DNA of 64,000 nucleotides from assembly GCF_014529535.1 (NCBI RefSeq), contig NC_050737.1:1059921-1123920 (forward strand). The letters run 5' to 3'. Of the stretch, positions 37,201 through 49,590 are shown piece after piece; positions within the stretch are counted from its first letter, which is position 1, and each line of letters starts with the position of its first letter. The notes under the pieces are model-generated. The model made no database searches, was not told the origin of the DNA, and saw only the letters and a list, made by a program, of their open reading frames with translations. The stretch is from Bradysia coprophila. Its lineage: Eukaryota; Arthropoda; Insecta; Diptera; Sciaridae. The position numbers and the translations under genes are program-made.

Positions 37201-37830
37201 GTTTGGAGATGGCTTTGAAGGATCCGGAAAGGTAAAGCTACTTTCTTGGTCAGACTTCCGATGTTTAAAGTAAATTTCCGCTTTTAGATACGTTCTGAAA
37301 CCTCAACGAGAAGGAGGTGGCAATAACACTTATGGAATGGAAATTGTGGACGCATTGAAAGTAAAAGGAAAATATTTTTGCCTAAAAACGCAATCGTAAA
37401 ATCGAAAAATTGATTTTCAGAATATGTCAGCGTTAGAGCGTAGCGGTTACATTTTAATGGAACGTATCTTTCCACCAATATCAAAAGGTTCTAATTGCCC
37501 ACTTCCGACGACATTATTGATTTCTGATCTCTTTGTCACATTTAGGTTACGTGGTTCGTCCTGGTGGCCCATCACCGCCTGAACTGTTAGATCTAATATC
37601 AGAATTGGGAATCTTTGGAGCAATTATCGGGTATGTAGCACAGATAACTTTAGTGGAACTGAATTGGTTACATTCAAAAATCAACCTCTCTTCCTTGCAG
37701 TGACAAAAGTAAAATTCTTTACAATAAACAATGCGGTCACATGTTGCGCACGAAATTGTCATCGGTGAATGAGGGTGGTGTTGCGGCCGGTTTAGGCGCT
37801 CTTGATAGTCCGTACTTAATTGATGATTAG
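28220..37830 (+). CDS. GSS: Glutathione synthetase with alternative exon 3
   Basis: ATP-dependent joining of gamma-glutamylcysteine and glycine (EC 6.3.2.3), second step of cytosolic glutathione synthesis. Exons: 28220-28366, 30632-30844, then 31510-31670 (3a) or 33359-33495 (3b), 36337-36379, 36439-36564, 36630-36763, 36920-37231, 37288-37360, 37421-37487, 37546-37630 and 37701-37830. With 3b it has 488 residues, with 3a 496; human is 474. Visible family marks: [16 protein letters not shown] then VEIN (Mg/ATP and substrate site, exon 3), [20 protein letters not shown], the ATP-grasp glycine loop [17 protein letters not shown] and the C-terminal [15 protein letters not shown]. Phases close at every join. 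The exon-6 end (36763, GG|GTCGAT) is a weak donor chosen because it alone fits the phase of exon 7. Intron 1 contains a foldback element. ATG 28220 gives the expected N terminus. Confidence 0.95.
28865..30297. mobile_element. Foldback DNA element with TTAA duplication
   Basis: Two arms of about 570 bases, roughly 28865-29437 and 29731-30297, are reverse complements with few differences. Ends read GAGTCAATTCGCCAAAAC... and its mirror. TTAA flanks both sides (28861-28864 and 30298-30301), the target duplication of piggyBac-type elements. The 290-base centre has its own inverted pair (about 29449-29486 and 29538-29576). No transposase frame is present, so it is non-autonomous. It sits in intron 1 of glutathione synthetase. 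Confidence 0.85.
31510..31670 (+). other. Glutathione synthetase alternative exon 3a
   Basis: 161 bases, phase 0 in and phase 2 out, after ATATAG and before GTCTAC. Encodes [13 protein letters not shown]..., a cysteine-rich insert ([13 protein letters not shown]) and [15 protein letters not shown]. Compared with 3b it is eight codons longer and has Gly where 3b has Ser at the residue matching human Ser151. The metal ligands Glu and Asn of EIN are kept. Confidence 0.85.
33359..33495 (+). other. Glutathione synthetase alternative exon 3b
   Basis: 137 bases, phase 0 in and phase 2 out, after TTTACAG and before GTACAG. Encodes [22 protein letters not shown] and STYMTPMH, and is closer to the human segment (EINTISASFGG). 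Joining both 3a and 3b (298 bases), or neither, would break the frame into exon 4. Confidence 0.9.
34321..34453. mobile_element. Small MITE, CAACGCACT ends
   Basis: Ends CAACGCACT...  and ...AGTGCGTTG, 133 bases, flanked by ATAAAAC on both sides (34314-34320 and 34454-34460). A related copy is at 53720-53820. It lies in the intron after glutathione synthetase exon 3b. Confidence 0.7.
35685..35855. repeat. Inverted repeat, possible MITE
   Basis: CAATGAAAGTGTAAAACAGG then TATGGTC near 35,687 is mirrored by GACCATACCTGTTCTAGACT then TTCATTG near 35,822-35,850. Arms are about 29 bases with two or three mismatches. It lies in a glutathione synthetase intron. Confidence 0.55.
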
Positions 37831-38722
37831 GTGTCCCGATGGATCAATGTTATTCGATTGTAGTATTTTGTTACACACGACGAACTAAAAATTATTATTT
37901 TTTATGAAAGTTCTTGTAAATTCTTAATGGAAATAAAATGAAACTAATTTGGATCGGAATACAGAATTAAAATTCTTGAGCTTGGGAGAAATCTTAGACG
38001 GGAAAATATTGACACTTGAGTATACAACTAACGAGTGAAAACAAGGGTGGATTTGCACTGACCTGAAAATGTAATCAGAAAGTCTGGCTAAGGTTACGTT
38101 CAGATTCAACCTGAATTAAACTTACCCGGAAATTTTTCATGCCAGGGCTGGTCAAAGCTTAAGTTACCATGAATTATTTGGAAAATAAATTTCAGGCGAA
38201 ACTAAGCCTCATCTGCATCTAATTCTAACGCGATTTATTTTGGGCTCAGAAAATTGTCGTTCTGTAAAAATTAAAAACTCGAAAAATTCCGAGACCGTAA
38301 GTTCAGAAACTCAGACTCTTAAAAAAGAATCAAATTTGGCATTTCCTCTGACTGAACGTCCGTCTCAGGAAATAATTTCAAAACGTTAAACTTGAATGAC
38401 TATAACACACTCACACAAGGATCTATGCACGCACTAGAATCAAAAGTTTTGATGTTTCATTGTACCGTAACAATGAAATGCTGATAAATTGAAGAGCTAC
38501 GAATGAATCATTCACTATTTCTGTCACGAAATTTTTTCCACTATTTTTTGGGTTAAATTTCCACATTATCATACTCCTCGAACCGACAGATTTTCTCCTT
38601 CTGCCCAAATGTTTTTCTGATCCAAAAACTGCATTTTCTTACACTCCATCAAAATTCAACTCACTAAATCACTTCAACGTCTTTATTGAATAAAATCATC
38701 AGTAGACGGACAACCTAAAAAA
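37831..38722. other. 3' flank of glutathione synthetase
   Basis: No gene is seen. AATAAAATG near 37,931 is a likely polyadenylation signal. On the opposite strand TTTATT at 38,682-38,687 is the matching signal for the small gene that starts at 38,962. Confidence 0.5.
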
Positions 38723-38962
38723 TCATTGTTGCTTGCAACAACATCCACTAGTTTTTGTAGGCGATGCTGATTTTTCTGATGTTCCATTCCGTTGACCACC
38801 GTATTCAACTGGCAATGTTGCATTGTTCCCGTAATTCTCGTACGGTTTGCTATATTGACTGCTATGACCTGAATCGTAGCTGTTGCGGCTATAAAGGCTG
38901 CTGTTTGATGTTCGTGTTGTTGTTGATGCAAGTGAGTTGGTGTCGGCCCGGTTATTATGCAT
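38723..38962 (-). CDS. Candidate small protein, Cys-cluster C terminus
   Basis: A 79-codon frame from ATG at 38962 to TGA at 38723. The product is rich in Ser, Thr, Asn and Tyr (SSLYSRNSYDSGHSSQYSKP) and ends SGCCCKQQ. AATAAA on the minus strand lies about 36 bases after the stop (38,687-38,682), which supports a real 3' end. There is an in-frame stop shortly upstream of the ATG, so either this is a single-exon gene or the true start is in an unseen 5' exon joined in another way. No family is recognised. The clustered cysteines could be lipidated. It may also be chance. Confidence 0.4.
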   Translation of the reverse strand: MHNNRADTNSLASTTTRTSNSSLYSRNSYDSGHSSQYSKPYENYGNNATLPVEYGGQRNGTSEKSASPTKTSGCCCKQQ

Positions 38963-41577
38963 GGTATTTGGTGTATTTTGTGGGTAAGTCAACGGTCAAC
39001 CTGATATTCAAAAACCGACTTTTGTGTCTGCGATTGACGACTGATCTCCAGAATCACCGTTCGGTTTCTGAATGAGACCTATTAATACCATCTGTATACT
39101 TTGGCAAAACCGATGACTTGACTAATTACAAAGCAAAGTAATTGACCGATAATCGCATTTTGACTATGTTGTATTTTGAGAGTAAGATTTTCCATTTTGA
39201 CTTCGTAGACAGAAAATTATTTTAATCCAGCAAATTAGATTGGTTTTTGTGAACAAAGTATGTTCGAACCCACTGGTATTTGGTGGTCAGTACAAGAGCA
39301 AAATAGTGTTTAAACAAACTTTTACGATATACGGAAGAGATCGGATGCGACATTAAGCGAGTAAATAAATTTTAGATTCCGTGGCGTCAGCTTGTGAATT
39401 TTTGATTTACCATCAAGCGAACAATGAAATCAATTAAATGAGATTTGTATTTGAATTAATTATTATAGCTTTGTTGCATTGTTATTGAGAAGGATCATTC
39501 AAGTTGAACAGGACAAACTTCAGGTGACAAAATTGTTTGACGTGGAGAGAACATACAAAAAAAACTCCAAAATATTACGGACGAACGTATAATTTGCTCA
39601 AAAACTAATCCGTTGAATCATGAAAGTTCTTTTACGAAATCTGCATTGCCTAAGCTGAAAATTATCTTGGGTGGAAGGTGATTTTAGGTAACACATTGAC
39701 AGGAAAATTTTATGAGGTGGACAAATTCGGTAAAATTCTATGCTACAAAAACCAAACCGTTTTTCGTTTCTATTATTAGTCAAGTTAACGGCGAGTAACG
39801 AATTTTAGGACTCCTAACAAAGAATTGTCAATTCTATATTTTTAGGGAATGCAGATCGAGCTTCGCTGATCCGAAGCTATTGAGGACAAAAATACACAAG
39901 AAACCTTCACTGTTTATTTTTATCATGAACCGAAGCGATAGAGGAGGTTCGTGACGCTAGTTCGACTTTTCTAAAAAAGAAAAAAAGAACAACCAACGGG
40001 AGAACTAAGGAACCTAAGGAACGAAAATTGGACAAGTGGCAGATTCTGAGGAAATCCATCATACGTCACTAATCATCTGCCACTTGTGACGCATTTTTTT
40101 TGTTAAATTTTCGTTGCAAAATCTCACCGGTCAAATTCTTGTCGACACATTTTCTTGTTTAAATTTGATTACGTTGATTACTGTTTTGGAAGTTTAATTT
40201 TTACTAGACTAGCGTCACCTTTTCCTCTTTTGAGGTTTTAGTGGGATCGCCGTTTATTAAAAGTAAATTTTTAATGTTGAAGGCGACATAATGTGTGCTT
40301 TCTACTATCGGGTACAACGTACAACATAACGTATTGTTTTAATAAATCGGGATAAAAATGAACAGGAAAGGTTTGCTAACAAACTAACGTTTCAATCACT
40401 TCATTATTGTCCAGTAAGGTTATTAGGAATTTAATGGAAATTTACCGAGATTATAGGGAAAATCAAATTCGGTAAATTTGTACAGGGCACAATTCGCTGT
40501 TCTGGCTTCTCCTAAATTTTCCCTTAAGCATTTAATTTAGAAACAAAACATAAGTGTTGGAAAATTTTCTATTTAAATAGATAGGAAGGATGAATCTTGT
40601 CATCACATGGATAAGGAAAATGTTTCTGATTACTAAATGGTGAACGCCCACTTCTATTTCTTTATGCTGACTGCTTTTCTCTTTCAAAAAAAATATGAAA
40701 CGATTGCCTCTTATTCAACAATTGGACATATTGGCTACACTTTGCAGAATCTTTTTTGAAGGTAATGGAATAATTCAAAAATATAATTTAATTTTCTAGT
40801 GTGGCACCTATTTTGTACATCATATCTCAGGCATTAGATGATGAGACTGAAGATTGAGTTATTTGATCATTTCTCTTTGATCTAGAAATTCTTTTCAACT
40901 ATTCCAACTATTCATACTTCCTCTAGAAAAATTTTCATTGGACAATAAGATGAAATTTAACAAAGGAAATTTGTTTTTCTTCCACTAAATTAATTTTGCC
41001 GTTATCATTTATACTAACTAATGTGGGCTACTTCATGTGGCAGATATTTTATATTTTACAATTATATGATTTGCTTACTCAGACGTATTTTCCTATTAGA
41101 TGATGAGACTGAAGAGTCTTCAGGGACTATTTTTATGAACACACTTTCACTTTCTTTAATTTTTCCACATTTTCCCAGAAAATATTTTTGGGAAAATTTG
41201 GAAAAAAAATTAGGAAAATTCGGGAAATTCCTGAAAATAGTCTATGAATTATTTGTTCTCTTTTATTGTTTTCTCATATTCCCATCTTTACACTAAGTTG
41301 GTTTTGCAGTTATCATTTAAACTAACTAGGTTACTACTATCTGGCTTCACAGAGGCTCCTTTATTCGAATTGACTGACACGATTTAGTTTCACTTTCCTT
41401 GCCTGAATGTTACATTTCCGAACTATAACACCGCAGAATAACGCTAACAGTCTGCTCGCTTACCATGCTGCGTTGCTTGTACTTTCAAAATAATAAAATG
41501 AAAAATAAAAATTTTATCTTAGGTCTCGATTGAAACAAGCCCTTTTATTAGGAAACAAACTCTGCACAACTGCTCCT
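38963..41577. other. Intergenic stretch with short repeats
   Basis: No convincing gene. It holds a perfect 13-base hairpin (ACAAGTGGCAGAT at 40,032-40,044 and its mirror at 40,074-40,086). A diverged tandem duplication is also present: GATGATGAGACTGAAGA occurs near 40,837 and 41,100, and GTTATCATTTA(T/A)ACTAACTA near 41,001 and 41,310. Confidence 0.5.
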
Positions 41578-41736
41578 TTATTTCCTAGTTGAACTACGGG
41601 TATTGTATGGTGATTGATATGGAGTCTGCTTAGCAACCGACACCATAGGAACGGAGAACGCCGCTTTTTTGGGTGAATTAGCATCGGATCCATTCGATTG
41701 ACCGTTGTTTTTGCCTGGCGAATTACGGTTCTCCAT
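41578..41736 (-). CDS. Candidate 52-residue basic protein
   Basis: ATG at 41736 in a good context (GAAAATGG) to TAA at 41578. The peptide starts MENRNSPGKNNG, is rich in Ser, Asn and Lys, and has SPKK and a basic end, RSSTRK. AATAAA follows on the same strand about 30 bases after the stop (plus-strand TTTATT near 41,545). The compact arrangement of start, short frame and signal suggests a small gene, but no relative is recognised and the length is within reach of chance. Confidence 0.4.
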   Translation of the reverse strand: MENRNSPGKNNGQSNGSDANSPKKAAFSVPMVSVAKQTPYQSPYNTRSSTRK

Positions 41737-43044
41737 TTTCTTAGCTTTCCTTTGAAACGCAACGAACTGAGAGTGCTTGGAGTGATTTTTTAACTAAACT
41801 GAATTGAAATCTGAAAATCTTCTTGTTAAATAGGTGAAAAGTGCTGATGTCGGCGATCAATTAAATAAACTCGCATTTTATCGATGAATCTTTTTGATGA
41901 GCGAAACATTCAACAAAATGATGAGGAAGAATCGACTGTATCAATCATATCATTTACTGGAACATTTAGTACGTTCAGGTCTTGAGTAAATTCATTTATC
42001 TGCCTAGAAGAATAAGCTCGCATTTATCCCTCTGGTGCAAAACTGTTTATCTCCATATATCTGTTCCCCGCAGATAAAATACCAAATGACATATACTGGC
42101 ACATCTGTCCAAAATCATTATTTCATTATTTTGTGGATTGGGAATAAACATTTTGGACAGAGGTGTATAATCTTCTATAGTAAAAGTTATCAGCTATTTA
42201 ATTATGCCTTTTCTAGTGCACCTGTCCAGTCCATCGGTGGGAAACTATTTTCTTCACGTTATTAAAACTAACAGGCGTCGGCTACATACAGGCAATACGT
42301 ATAAGTTTAACCAGCAACCATACTTTGTAGGACTGGATATAGCAGTTCAGCAAATCTTCGAAATTCATCTGTAACAGTTTTGATGAATTTTAAACTTTGT
42401 TGCAAAAATCAAGCAATGAAATTCATCAATAACTTTTGTTGCTGACAGCTATTCATCTGTTATCTACAACGACGACCACAGTAAATGATGAGCAATGCCT
42501 AATGCAGTCTTATAGCTTATTTTTTAACAAATGAAGTAGAAGATTTTGCATAAATCCAACGCTGTTAATAGGACATCCGATATTTTTAACGTTACAAATT
42601 GACAACGAACCATTAGAATATCATATAAGTAAGTGTTGCATAGAAAGCGAATGAAGGAAAAATCATCTTGCCCAGCCGTGGATTTGAGCTTGCGTTGATA
42701 AATCTCTTGAAAATATTCGATGATTAGAAGTCACAGATTCGACTATTGTACTAGTGATATGCTTGCCGTCTGTGACAGGCTTATCTAAAAAATCAAATTT
42801 ATCGGTGGCACCCCTAACATTTCCATCAACCTTTGATAACAACAGACAAAGAAACATTCTGTGGAGTTCTACCTTGTGCAAAGAGTTCATTTATTCTATT
42901 GATTGTAGGTTTACCGTTTTGTTTTCTTGTTCTGCACTCGCCGACTTCATTTCGATTTCGTCTTTGTACTCGTCGACTTGTGTGTGAATTTGACTGCGTT
43001 TTTTCCTTTTTTAATTTTCAAAATTTTATTTCATCGAATTGAAA
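41737..43044. other. Upstream region of alpha-tubulin
   Basis: No clear gene. It holds the hairpin at 42,100-42,165 and the tubulin 5' leader just before 43,045. A 75-codon minus-strand frame at 42,890-42,663 has no recognised relative. Confidence 0.5.
42100..42165. mobile_element. Small hairpin element, CTGTCCA ends
   Basis: CACATCTGTCCAAAAT (42,100-42,115) is mirrored by ATTTTGGACAGAGGTG (42,150-42,165) with one mismatch. The outer motif matches the ends of the 3,062-3,162 element, so the two are probably related non-autonomous elements. Confidence 0.5.
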
Positions 43045-44752
43045 ATGGTGAGTTGCGTTCAGATCTAAGCCGAATTTAAAGTCTAATTTTCAACAAAATG
43101 GGAAAATCAAAAATGTTGCAAAGAGAACAGTCGTCCGTCGTCGGCATTGCTTTATCAGAGTGTTAGACCCAATTTTGTCCATTAGAAAATCATTGTTGGA
43201 TCACGACACTTAGCTTATGATTCGATTTAATTTTTTGGATGAAATGCTTCGGAGATATTTCAACATGCACAACGAATGCTTCGCTTATCCAATTCAAAAT
43301 GGCGCGATTTAATTCGTTTGTAAGCTAATGTCCACGTCGAAAATACCGTGCCCCTAATTTCTTCGGATTCTTCTTCGTCTAATTCGCCTTCTTTTTCATC
43401 TTTTCCAGCGTGAAATAATCTCAATTTATGTTGGACAAGCCGGAGCCCAAATGGGCACATCCAGCTGGGAATTGTTCTGTCTCGAACACGGAATCAATAT
43501 GGACGGCAGTCTACAAGACCAACCAGTGATCGACGAAAATACGTCCACATTCTTCATGGAAACATCTGCCGGTAGATATGTCCCGAACAGTGTTTTCGTT
43601 GACTTGGAACCATCGGTGATTGATGGGATAAGACATGGTCCATTAAGGACACTGTTTCGTCCGTACACGCTATTGAGTGGAAAAGAGGATGCTGCGAACA
43701 ATTATGCGCGTGGCCATTACACCATCGGCAAAGAGATGATCGATAATGTTTTAGAGCAAGTGCACAAAATGGCCGAACAGTGCAAAGGCTTACAGGGCTT
43801 CTTGATTTACCATTCGTATGGTGGAGGTACTGGTTCCGGTTTCACAACGCTATTGATGGAACGCTTAGCAATGGAATTTCCGAAGAAGAGTAAACTGGAA
43901 TTTTGCATTTACCCGTCGCCCAGAGTATCAACAGCCGTTGTGGAGCCATACAATTCGGTGTTGACGGCCCATGGGACACTAGAACATTCAGATGTGGCAT
44001 TCATGTTCGATAACGAGGCAATATTCGATATTTGTAAAACGAAAATCGGCATCGATCAACCCGGCTACGAGAACTTAAATCGCATCATTGCTCAGGTTGT
44101 ATCATCGACCACTGCTTCACTTCGGTTTTCCGGTTGCATGAATGTCGATCTCAACGAATTCCAAACGAATTTGGTTCCGTATCCACGCGTCCACTTTCCG
44201 GTAGTGTCATACGCACCGTTGCACAGCTTACAAAAGGCGTTACACGAACAAACATCGGTCGTCGAAATTTCGAATGCCTGTTTCGATCGTTCCAATTTGA
44301 TGGTCAAATGTGATCCAGCCAGAGGCAAGTACATGGCCTGTTGCATGTTATATCGCGGCGATGTTGTGCCCAAAGACGTGAATGCAGTGATTGCTAGTCT
44401 GAAGTCGAAGCGACACATTTCATTTGTGGATTGGTGTCCGACCGGCTTCAAAATTGGCATCAATGACAAACGGGTGAGAGCGATTCCGGGCACCGAACTA
44501 GCTGAAAGTTCTCGTGCGGTTTGTATGTTGGCGAACACAACGGCTGTGGTGGAGGCATTCAGTCGACTGAACGAAAAGTTCGATCTGATGTTTCGAAAGC
44601 GGGCTTTCGTTCACTGGTACGTTGGAGAAGGAATGGAGGAAGGTGAATTCGGAGAAGCGCGTGAAGATATGGCCGTGTTGGAGAAGGATTACGAAGAAAT
44701 CGGAGGCGACACACCGACTGATGACTATTATGAAGAAGTGGAAGAGTTCTAA
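43045..44752 (+). CDS. Divergent alpha-tubulin
   Basis: Exon 1 holds only the ATG (43045-43047), as in many alpha-tubulin genes; exon 2 is 43409-44752; 448 residues. The start [17 protein letters not shown], the GTP loop GGGTGSG, the catalytic Glu in [23 protein letters not shown] and [14 protein letters not shown] show an intact alpha subunit of the alpha/beta dimer. It departs from the usual highly conserved sequence at many sites. The H1-S2 loop is about three residues shorter and lacks the Lys40 acetylation site ([18 protein letters not shown] instead of the SDKTIGGG type). The acidic tail ends EEVEEF, with Phe in place of the usual terminal Tyr. This suggests a specialised, perhaps germline, isoform. 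AATAAA is at 44871-44876. It is convergent with CCDC137. Confidence 0.95.
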
Positions 44753-44995
44753 ACAATGACTGTAGTTGGGATAGGATGAGCTAGTAGTTTTATAATAATT
44801 TTTTGTGTGAATTTTTGTCATTTTTCCAGTTGTTATTTTCTTGAAGAAATTTGAATTTTTGATCATTGCAAATAAACTTTCAACAAAATTCTGAAGTTTT
44901 TTTGGCTCCCTTGATTATCCGTGGTGTAAATAACTGCGGCATCGAATGTCATCAATTTCATTTAAACAAAAACAAAATTTGCTTCACGAATTATC

Positions 44996-46115
44996 TCACG
45001 ACATTTCGGTTCTATTTTTCTTCTTCAACTGTCGGTACATTTCAACAACATTTTTCTGTTGATTCTCAATCATTTGTCTGGTGGCCATCGGCAATTCTTT
45101 GCGTTTTCCTTTAAGATCAAAACTGGGAAGCTTTGTAGCTTTGTTTGCTTTCGGTTGCTCTTTCTCAACAGCGCCAGAAATAACCGAGTGCAACAGTAAA
45201 TTCTTCTTGCCAGGCTGTAAACAATAACGATTTACGTAAACTGGCTGAAACAACAAGAATTTCAATTCAAACTTACCCGTGGTACTGTATCGCTCTTTGT
45301 AGCCTTCCTTGGGGTCGTCAACTGTGGAGGACAATGTGCCACCTCGCCGAATTTAATTTCATCTTTGTTGTATTCTGGCAGTGGCTTGTTCTGTTTATCC
45401 TTCTCCTTCCGCTGGGCTATCATTTCTTTAACCAGCTTCTTCTGCTCGGCTGGGGTGATCTTCACTTCGATTTTCTTATCTTTCTTCTTGTCGCCCATAG
45501 CACTGTCCTTCCGAGCCTTTTTCATCTGCTCTTCCAGTTCGTCTTTGGGCCGCTTCTTCAGTTTAATTTCGCCGGTTTTCCGATTTCGAATCACTTCGAC
45601 GCCGTATTTAGCCTCGAACTGCGACTCTTGTATCGATTCTCGCGTTATCCGGTTAACACGACGCAGATAATCTTCGTCGCTTTCATTTTGATATCGGTGA
45701 ATTGACGGCAGTTCCTTGCTGTGGCGATCAGCTTGTTTCTGTTGCTTCGGCTTTTTCGTGTAGTTTTCTGCATCAGTCACATTGATTGTTAGTTTGGATT
45801 GCTATTACGAATTAGTACATCAGTTACCCACCTGGTTTGTCTTCCTCATCCTTTGGTCTTTTCAGTTTAAAATTACCGGATTTGGCCTCTTCTTTCAATT
45901 TGATGAAATTCGCTAGTTTATGAGACACTTTCTGAAAGTCCTGCTTTTCCGGCGGATTGTTGATTTTGTCTTTTATGCTGTTCAAGAAATTACATCAAAA
46001 ACATCAAATTGGAGACGAACATTGTATCGTTCACTTACAGTGCTAATCTTTGTTGGTTTTGTTTAATAGGATCACGAACACCGTGGTGCTTCCTTGCTGG
46101 TATTTTTCGACCCAT
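44996..46115 (-). CDS. CCDC137-like nuclear coiled-coil protein
   Basis: Four exons: 46115-46039, 45977-45832, 45767-45277 and 45214-44996; 310 residues, with all phases closing. The protein is very rich in Lys, Glu and Gln with predicted coiled coils. Family marks include the start MGRKIPARKHHGVRDP, YLRRVNRITRESIQESQFEAKYG written in two parts (YLRRVNRITRES / IQESQFEAKYG), EIKFGEVAHCPPQLT, which matches VKFGEVVLQPPELT of vertebrate CCDC137, and the end MYRQLKKKNRTEMS. Vertebrate CCDC137 is a nucleolar, chromosome-periphery protein; that location is inferred. The second intron (45831-45768) uses GTGGGT as donor; this choice was made because it alone joins KPENYTKK in frame. The start codon is the first ATG and gives a basic N terminus. 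Confidence 0.88.
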
Positions 46116-47114
46116 TTCTTGTTATTTATTTCCTCAATGTTTTGACACACTCCGTTCACCATGCGATTAACGTGCATGTGTTGACATTAATGTAATGACA
46201 GCACCCAATGCGTCAACGTGTACGCTACGTTACGTTTCGCTTGGTCTGAAGATTAGTTCACTTTCATTATTTCACAAAAATAGCGCTGTACGAATTTTTG
46301 AGTAAAAAATGAGTTACAACGGGTTAGCAGAGTCCATGAGTTGTATTGCAAAGTGCACACTTCTTTAACAAAATGTCTGGGTGCGTATTCTGAGATCGGC
46401 TCTTTTAATAAATTTTATCTCTTCATTCTAAAACGCAACAAACACTAAATGAACAAGTGAAAACACGTCATTGGATATGCTTGCGGCTTGCCTATACAAA
46501 TTAGTAATAGCTGTTAAGCGAAACTTTTGCGGAATTCTTGACCAACTTTTAGTTCACAAGGAACCGTCATAATTGCATCAATTCTAGCGAGCTTGAAGTA
46601 TCAAGCACTTTAATTCTCAAAGAATCGTATCTTCAAGAATTTTTAACATCTGAGGATATCAGACTGCGGCTCTGTCCAACAATTTTCACCTAAAAAAATT
46701 TCTATCGATTCTGAATGTCTACCTTTCGTAGAATATTTTGAATTCACGCCATAAGTGCGGTCGAAATTCAAAATCTTTCTCACGCAAGTCTTTCTAACAC
46801 CGCGTTATTTTCATACAAGGAAGCGTTGAAATGTACTTTTCGGTTCACTTTTGCATGAACTCGTTCACTTGAAATTCAAATTTAAGGCACACTTACGGCG
46901 TGAATTGCAAACTATAATAGTATGTAACTGACCCGGTATGTATTACACTTCCATTACACCTTCGCTCGACAATAGATCTCCAATGATGATGATGTTGATC
47001 GCACAATATGCATACTTTTTGCAAACTCCCGCGGAAAATTTTCATCACCAAAGTGACACTCATCAACAGATGATAACACAGAACAGCTGATCGTAATTTG
47101 CTAAAATAATAACA
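46116..47114. other. Region between divergent CCDC137 and secernin
   Basis: About 1 kb with no coding exon seen. It probably holds both promoters. No TATA box at a convincing distance was found. Confidence 0.45.
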
Positions 47115-48470
<1,356 letters not shown>

Positions 48471-49590
48471 GAGAAAGATGATAAAATAAATGAAGATTTA
48501 CAGCAGGTGTACTGTATTCATTTCAAGTTAAAAGAGAGTCTCTTTAAGAGACTGTTGTCAGGCAGCAATGCAGATTACGATATACTGATGCTGTCGTAGA
48601 TAATGATTTTGTCATTTACGTTACCTCTCTTTCTCAAGATATACATAATGAGTTGCAGGAAACGGTAGTTCTCTAAACTGCTTACAATTTTATTCAACAG
48701 ACTTTTCCACTGAACAAATCTTCTACTCGTCTTACATTTGATATATGATTCAATTTCAAGAGCAGTGAAATATAGCTCTCGTATATCTTTGGAAAACTCA
48801 AAAACTCGCAATTGGAGTTTTATTGTATATTAGGGTGGGTCATATTTTCATTTTGTTTTTGTTTTTATTTTAAAGGGCCTGGCCCCAGGCTGTACTTAGA
48901 ATTGACCAAGGAATCCGAAACAGCAAAAAAAAAAATTTCAAAAATTAATTTTTCCCTTGCCTCTAGGCTGATTTTGATTTTCCGGGTAGTAGCATGAAAT
49001 TGCACACATTGTTGGCTGATATCTCGGGCATTTGGGAACAGAAGGCATTACTGCTAACTGTAGCTAATAGCTGAGGAGTCCAGCTATGAAATACCATAAG
49101 AACGTTGTTGACCTTCGCCTTCACTCGAGCAGAGTAACTCTGTCAGTGTTCCCGACTAAGACTTTTCGACAAAAAATTTCAACTTTATTTGCAAATAAAA
49201 TCGACAAATCATGACATAATACGTCGTGTGAGGTATGTCTGAACAGGTAATCTCATAGAGAATCCATTGCAGAGAAGTTTGTTGAAAACGAGTTGAAAAA
49301 ACTCACAGGAGCTCTGTTTTCGAAGCCCAAATTTGGCAATTTTTTGTTAGAATGAAAGAGTCAAATGAAAAGTACCTTTAAAAATTTAAAGAAAACCACA
49401 ACAAACCGGACTTAAGACTTAATTCAATTTATAAAATTATTTCCCGCAGCTCGCTGACTGAGAGAAAATAAATTGCGTTGCAGTCGTTATAAAGCAGACA
49501 AAGAAAACAAACAACTTTGTTATCAAACAAGTCTACACTGTCTACACGTATCTTCAGTAGCGGTATGTTCAGTCGATTTTTAACAATAAA
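48471..49590. other. Intergenic, secernin to oxygenase
   Basis: No gene is seen. The segment starting TTAGGGTGGGTCATATTTTC near 48,830 resembles end motifs of decayed DNA transposons, but no matching second end was found. A short leader precedes the oxygenase ATG. Confidence 0.4.

Noticed and set aside
42663-42890. 75-codon minus-strand frame upstream of alpha-tubulin
   Set aside because: No family resemblance, no clear start context and no 3' signal; consistent with chance or an old transposon fragment.
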